Below, in pieces: positions 34,077 through 36,862 of a stretch of 36,862 nucleotides of DNA. Origin of the DNA: AEGEAN-183 sp964002385. GTDB taxonomy: Bacteria; Pseudomonadota; Gammaproteobacteria; Magnimaribacterales; Magnimaribacteraceae. Position 1 is the stretch's first letter. Every line of letters begins with the position of its first letter. The stretch spans positions 1 through 36,862 of the forward strand of contig CAXFFS010000002.1 in NCBI GenBank assembly GCA_964002385.1, read 5' to 3'. A program made the position numbers and the translations under genes. The notes under the pieces are model-generated. The model was not told where the DNA came from and ran no database searches. It was given only the letters and a program-made list of their open reading frames with translations.

Positions 34077-35672
34077 ATGTCATTAAGAAAATTAGATGTC
34101 GTTGTCGTAGGAGCAGGATTTTCAGGTTTGTATTTGCTCCATAAATTAAGGTCTTCAGGATTTTCCGTTGCGGTAATAGAAAAGGCAGATCAATTAGGCG
34201 GAACATGGCATTGGAATAGATATCCAGGAGCCAGATGCGATATACCTTCTCTGCAATACTCTTATCAATTTGACAAAGACCTCCAACAGGATTGGAATTG
34301 GAGTGAGAAATATTCAGCGCAGCCAGAAATTTTAGAATACTTAAATCATGTATCTGACAGATTTGATTTAAGAAAGGACATTGAGTTCAACACGGAAGTG
34401 ATATCTGCCAGATTTAATGAAGAGAAGTCTCTGTGGGAGATTAAAACTTCGCAGGGTGAGCTAGAAACCAAGTTCTGTGTCATGGCAACTGGATGCCTGT
34501 CAGCTCCAAATACTCCGGATTTTAAAGGTTTGGATGATTACGAAGGTCAATTTCTGCATACGGGTAAATGGCCTCAAACCCAGGTGGACTTCACGGATGA
34601 ATCCGTAGCCATTATAGGGACGGGTTCTTCCTCTATTCAGTCCATACCGGTTATAGCTGAACAAGCTAAACATCTTTATGTCTTTCAAAGAACAGCCAAT
34701 TATTCGATACCGTCCAATAATGGCCCCATGGATCCCACAGAAGAGGCTGAAGTTAAATCCAGATACCCTGAGTTCAGAAAAGAAAACTGGGAGAACGGTT
34801 TTGGAATAGCGGGAATGGCAATCGAAGAAATGGCGGTTGAAGACGACGAGCAGGGCAGAAAAGAAAAGTTTAATCATCATTGGGAGAATGAAGGGCTAGG
34901 CTTCCTAGGCGCTTATGCCGATTTGATGTTGGATAAAGAGGCCAATGAAATGGCCGCTTCATTTGCTAGAGATAAAGTGAAAGAAATAGTGAAAGATGCT
35001 GAAGTGGCAGAACTTTTAAGTCCGAAGTTTACTATTGGTTGTAAAAGACTGTGTGTTGACACTGGCTACTTTGAAGCTTTCAATCGAGACAATGTAACTT
35101 TGATAGACCTCAATACCAATCCTATTGACTGTATTACAAGCAAAGGTTTGATAGCAGGAGAAGAGGAGTACTCAGTAGATAGTCTTATTTTGGCTACCGG
35201 CTTTGATGCAATGACCGGAGCCTTAACCAGAATAGATATTAGAGGGCGTAAGGGAATCTCCTTAAAAGATCAATGGATGGATGGTGCGAAATCATATTTG
35301 GGTTTGGGAATATCTAATTTTCCTAACCTTTTTACCGTCACAGGCCCAGGGAGTCCCTCAGTCTTATCCAATATGGTACCTTCCCTGGAGCTGCATGTTG
35401 AGTGGATAAGTCAATGCATTGAATGGATGCGGGACAATAATAAGAAAGTCATCGAATCCACTAAGGCTGTTGAAGAGGAGTGGATGACTTTAGTTAATGA
35501 AGTAGCAGATCTAACCGTTTATAAATCCTGTAATTCTTGGTACAACGGGTCAAACATAGAAGAAAAAGCCAAAGATTTTTTACCATTCATTGGCGTTCCC
35601 CCTTACACGGAAAAGATAACTGAAGTAGCGGAACAGAATTATCAAGGTTTCGTTTTTGATAAAACCAACTGA
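34077..35672 (+). CDS. Flavin-dependent Baeyer-Villiger monooxygenase
   Basis: A 531-residue NADPH- and FAD-dependent monooxygenase of the cyclohexanone/phenylacetone monooxygenase type, which inserts oxygen next to a ketone. The FAD Rossmann motif is VVGAGFSGLYLLHKL, followed by GGTWHWNRYPGARCDIPS. The Baeyer-Villiger fingerprint reads YEGQFLHTGKWP, with Tyr where many members have Phe, and the NADPH Rossmann motif is IIGTGSSSIQSIPVIAE. A late ILATGFDAMTG motif completes the pattern. It starts at an ATG with a moderately spaced AAGGGA. It diverges from the carboxylase operon across 325 bases. The ketone substrate is unknown. Confidence 0.93.
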   Translation: MSLRKLDVVVVGAGFSGLYLLHKLRSSGFSVAVIEKADQLGGTWHWNRYPGARCDIPSLQYSYQFDKDLQQDWNWSEKYSAQPEILEYLNHVSDRFDLRKDIEFNTEVISARFNEEKSLWEIKTSQGELETKFCVMATGCLSAPNTPDFKGLDDYEGQFLHTGKWPQTQVDFTDESVAIIGTGSSSIQSIPVIAEQAKHLYVFQRTANYSIPSNNGPMDPTEEAEVKSRYPEFRKENWENGFGIAGMAIEEMAVEDDEQGRKEKFNHHWENEGLGFLGAYADLMLDKEANEMAASFARDKVKEIVKDAEVAELLSPKFTIGCKRLCVDTGYFEAFNRDNVTLIDLNTNPIDCITSKGLIAGEEEYSVDSLILATGFDAMTGALTRIDIRGRKGISLKDQWMDGAKSYLGLGISNFPNLFTVTGPGSPSVLSNMVPSLELHVEWISQCIEWMRDNNKKVIESTKAVEEEWMTLVNEVADLTVYKSCNSWYNGSNIEEKAKDFLPFIGVPPYTEKITEVAEQNYQGFVFDKTN

Positions 35673-35682
35673 CCTAAATTTC

Positions 35683-35712
35683 TTAAAAATTTAAGATTTC
35701 AGACTGTATAAT
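35683..35712 (+). promoter_or_regulatory. Promoter of tRNA-Val
   Basis: A perfect TATAAT -10 box lies at 35707-35712, twelve bases upstream of the mature tRNA 5' end, which places transcription start just before the tRNA. A weak -35 candidate (TTAAAA, 35683-35688) sits 18 bases upstream. A short AT-rich inverted repeat (TCTTAAA/TTTAAGA) overlaps the -35 region and could mark the end of the BVMO transcript. Confidence 0.55.
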
Positions 35713-35724
35713 CGCAAACTTCTC

Positions 35725-35800
35725 GGGCGCGTAACTCAATTGGTAGAGTGCCACCCTTACAAGGTGGAAGTTACAGGTTCAAGTCCTGTCGTGCCCACCA
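35725..35800 (+). tRNA. tRNA-Val (anticodon UAC)
   Basis: A 76-base cloverleaf with encoded CCA. The acceptor stem GGGCGCG pairs with CGTGCCC (one G-T pair). The anticodon stem CCACC/GGTGG encloses the loop CTTACAA, giving anticodon TAC, which reads GTA and other GTN valine codons. The T-arm contains GGTTCAAGTCC. It stands alone between the BVMO gene and an unknown secreted protein gene. No tRNA-adjacent integrase or duplicated 3' end is visible, so there is no sign of an island. Confidence 0.96.
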
Positions 35801-35898
35801 CATATAGAAAAAGATAAGAAAGATATATATTTTTTTTAATACAACCTTTATCATTTTTTAGTATCTTTAATTATTAACTATTTCTAGGAGAGAAATTT

Positions 35899-36639
35899 AT
35901 GAAATATATATTAAGTTTTATATTGGTATTTTCTATTGGTCTTTTTGCACAAGATAGCGAATTCAAGCATGAACCAGAGGGCAATGCTGCTGAATACTAT
36001 ATAGGTCACTACAACAAAGGTAAAAATTTAGATGACTTAATAAGATGGTATGGAAAATTTGCAAATTGGGCAGAAGATAAGGGTGTTTATGATGATATGA
36101 CTATTGGAATCCTAACTCCATATTTTCATGCTGACCTTACATTATTGGATGTTATGTGGGTAAATAATTTTCCTACTCAGTCTGCACAATATGATGGCCT
36201 TAATGCTTGGATGACTCAAGGTGGCTCTGAGTTATTAAAAAGTTTACCAGTCACAAATAGTAGGCAGGTAAGTACATTTCAGTGGGTTGTCTCAACTCCT
36301 GCTGAGCCAGAAGAAGGCGATATGATGATGGCTGTATATGCCGATTGTAAGTTTGATGAGGGTTTCAATGGCAGACAGGTTTACGATCTTTATAAAGATT
36401 TTGCAATATATGCTCAATCTCAAGGTGATACCGTAGGTAGAAAAATGATTTTTCCAACATCTGGCTATGACGGCGATGCTGACTTTGTAAGACTGCTTTA
36501 CACATCATCTATAGACGGTATGGGAGTAAATCGTGAATTATATTGGGACAAGCTTGAAGAATCTGAAGCTAATCAAAATTTAAAAGGTTTTTCTTGCTCT
36601 AATTCTAGAGAGTATGTTGGCATTTCGATGAGAGGTTAG
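35899..36639 (+). CDS. Secreted protein of unknown function with possible internal duplication
   Basis: A 246-residue protein I do not recognise. It has a signal peptide (hydrophobic run about residues 2-17, probable cleavage after FA). The mature part appears to hold two similar halves: GKNLDDLIRWYGKFANWAED with a following MTIGILTPYFHAD, and GRQVYDLYKDFAIYAQSQ with RKMIFPTSGYDGDAD. Each is followed by a hydrophobic strand (LTLLDVMWVNNFP; FVRLLYTSSID) and a WMT/YWDKLEE helix. The pattern resembles a duplicated alpha/beta domain of the ferredoxin-like or dimeric-barrel kind, which is inference. Two cysteines are present in the second half. It has a strong AGGAG Shine-Dalgarno and its own terminator, so it is probably monocistronic. 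Confidence 0.75.
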   Translation: MKYILSFILVFSIGLFAQDSEFKHEPEGNAAEYYIGHYNKGKNLDDLIRWYGKFANWAEDKGVYDDMTIGILTPYFHADLTLLDVMWVNNFPTQSAQYDGLNAWMTQGGSELLKSLPVTNSRQVSTFQWVVSTPAEPEEGDMMMAVYADCKFDEGFNGRQVYDLYKDFAIYAQSQGDTVGRKMIFPTSGYDGDADFVRLLYTSSIDGMGVNRELYWDKLEESEANQNLKGFSCSNSREYVGISMRG

Positions 36640-36651
36640 CGACCGATCCTT

Positions 36652-36682
36652 TTAAAGGAGGCAATAGCCTCCTTTAATTTTT
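36652..36682 (+). terminator. Rho-independent terminator after the unknown secreted protein
   Basis: An 11-base-pair perfect stem, TTAAAGGAGGC with GCCTCCTTTAA, closes a four-base loop (AATA) and is followed by TTTTT (36678-36682). It begins 12 bases after the stop of the upstream gene. This is the clearest intrinsic terminator in the window and separates that gene from the serine hydrolase downstream. Confidence 0.9.
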
Positions 36683-36703
36683 AATATGAAAGACCATTTC
36701 GTT

Positions 36704-36721
36704 AGGAGGTGAAACACCTCC
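36704..36721 (+). promoter_or_regulatory. Shine-Dalgarno inside a perfect hairpin before the serine hydrolase
   Basis: AGGAGGTGA is a nine-base match to the extended Shine-Dalgarno. Its GGAGGTG (36705-36711) pairs perfectly with CACCTCC (36715-36721) across an AAA loop, so the ribosome site would be sequestered. The likely ATG (36728) is 18 bases after the GGAGG, longer than usual, and an in-frame TAA immediately precedes it, so no earlier start exists. Confidence 0.6.
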
Positions 36722-36727
36722 ACCTAA

Positions 36728-36862
36728 ATGAAAAGAACCTCCTTAACCCTATCCATCCTGCTGCTGTTTGCAGGTGGAGTTCATGCTAATAGTCAAGAAT
36801 TTGAGTATTCAAGTCCCGAGGAGGCAGGTTTCTCATCAGAACGTTTGCAGAGGATTTCACCT
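36728..36862 (+). CDS. Beta-lactamase-related serine hydrolase, N-terminus (partial)
   Basis: The first 45 codons of a gene running off the right edge. A signal peptide (MKRTSLTLSILLLFAGGVHA) is followed by the mature start SPEEAGFSSERLQRIS. That PEExGFSxERLxRI pattern is the usual opening of class C beta-lactamase-like serine hydrolases (esterases, D-aminopeptidases, beta-lactamase family); the catalytic SxxK lies beyond the window. The start is fixed by the signal peptide and by the in-frame stop directly upstream. Its leader carries a hairpin that hides the Shine-Dalgarno. Confidence 0.7.
   Translation, partial: MKRTSLTLSILLLFAGGVHANSQEFEYSSPEEAGFSSERLQRISP

Noticed and set aside
36652..36721. 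Attenuator made from the terminator and the following GGAGG hairpin.
   Set aside because: The terminator with its U-tract is transcribed before the competing segment exists, so classical attenuation cannot work; only the read-through structure remains possible.
1..36862. Search for CRISPR arrays, insertion sequences, integrases, phage genes or att duplications.
   Set aside because: No direct repeat arrays, transposase-like genes or duplicated tRNA 3' ends were visible; the window reads as ordinary chromosomal backbone.

Overview
The window looks like a stretch of a compact, AT-rich chromosome from a gammaproteobacterium. Evidence for this: a DUF2066 / CDP-alcohol phosphotransferase / hda block divergent from purM-purN-DUF3108, a recX-dnaX-recR block, the YqgE/AlgH and Bax-inhibitor families, and a long-form PyrB. 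The phytanoyl-CoA-dioxygenase-like genes, SCP2 domain, DUF3604, AtuA-type carboxylase operon and Baeyer-Villiger monooxygenase fit an oligotrophic marine lineage (SAR86/OM60-like). That lineage assignment is inference; no rRNA gene is present to test it. Intergenic space is very short and most convergent neighbours overlap at their 3' ends.

Layout: (1) 1-8.1 kb: the tail of a PLP-dependent Cys/Met-metabolism enzyme, pyrB, a DUF3604 protein behind a PhyH dioxygenase, an SCP2 sterol-carrier-like protein, a periplasmic redoxin with a DsbD electron transporter, and a second PhyH dioxygenase. (2) 8.1-12.2 kb: SGNH lipoprotein, YqgE, Nudix hydrolase, Bax-inhibitor membrane protein with a small membrane partner, and an iron-dependent alcohol dehydrogenase. 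(3) 12.3-15.1 kb: recX, dnaX and recR, with no ybaB between the last two. (4) 15.1-21.7 kb: secreted M20 amidohydrolase, dcd, DUF3108, purN, purM, DUF2066, CDP-alcohol phosphotransferase and hda. (5) 21.7-27.6 kb: sppA, arsC-like, TlpA-like lipoprotein, LytM/M23 lipoprotein, xseA and an EamA exporter. (6) 27.6-33.8 kb: a minus-strand operon of biotin-dependent acyl-CoA carboxylase beta, alpha, AtuA (DUF1446) and a crotonase. (7) 33.8-36.9 kb: a 325-bp control region with two palindromes and a non-ATG open frame, a Baeyer-Villiger monooxygenase, tRNA-Val(UAC), an unrecognised secreted protein with a possible internal duplication, a clear terminator, and the start of a serine hydrolase whose Shine-Dalgarno lies in a perfect hairpin.

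The strongest signal beyond ordinary annotation is a run of nine A in dnaX. Slippage in either direction stops translation within three codons and would yield a gamma-like clamp-loader subunit of 371-373 residues, the expected length of domains I-III. The second theme is catabolism of branched or isoprenoid-like acyl-CoAs: carboxylase, AtuA, crotonase and BVMO, with two PhyH enzymes and an SCP2 protein elsewhere in the window. The substrate cannot be read from sequence alone.
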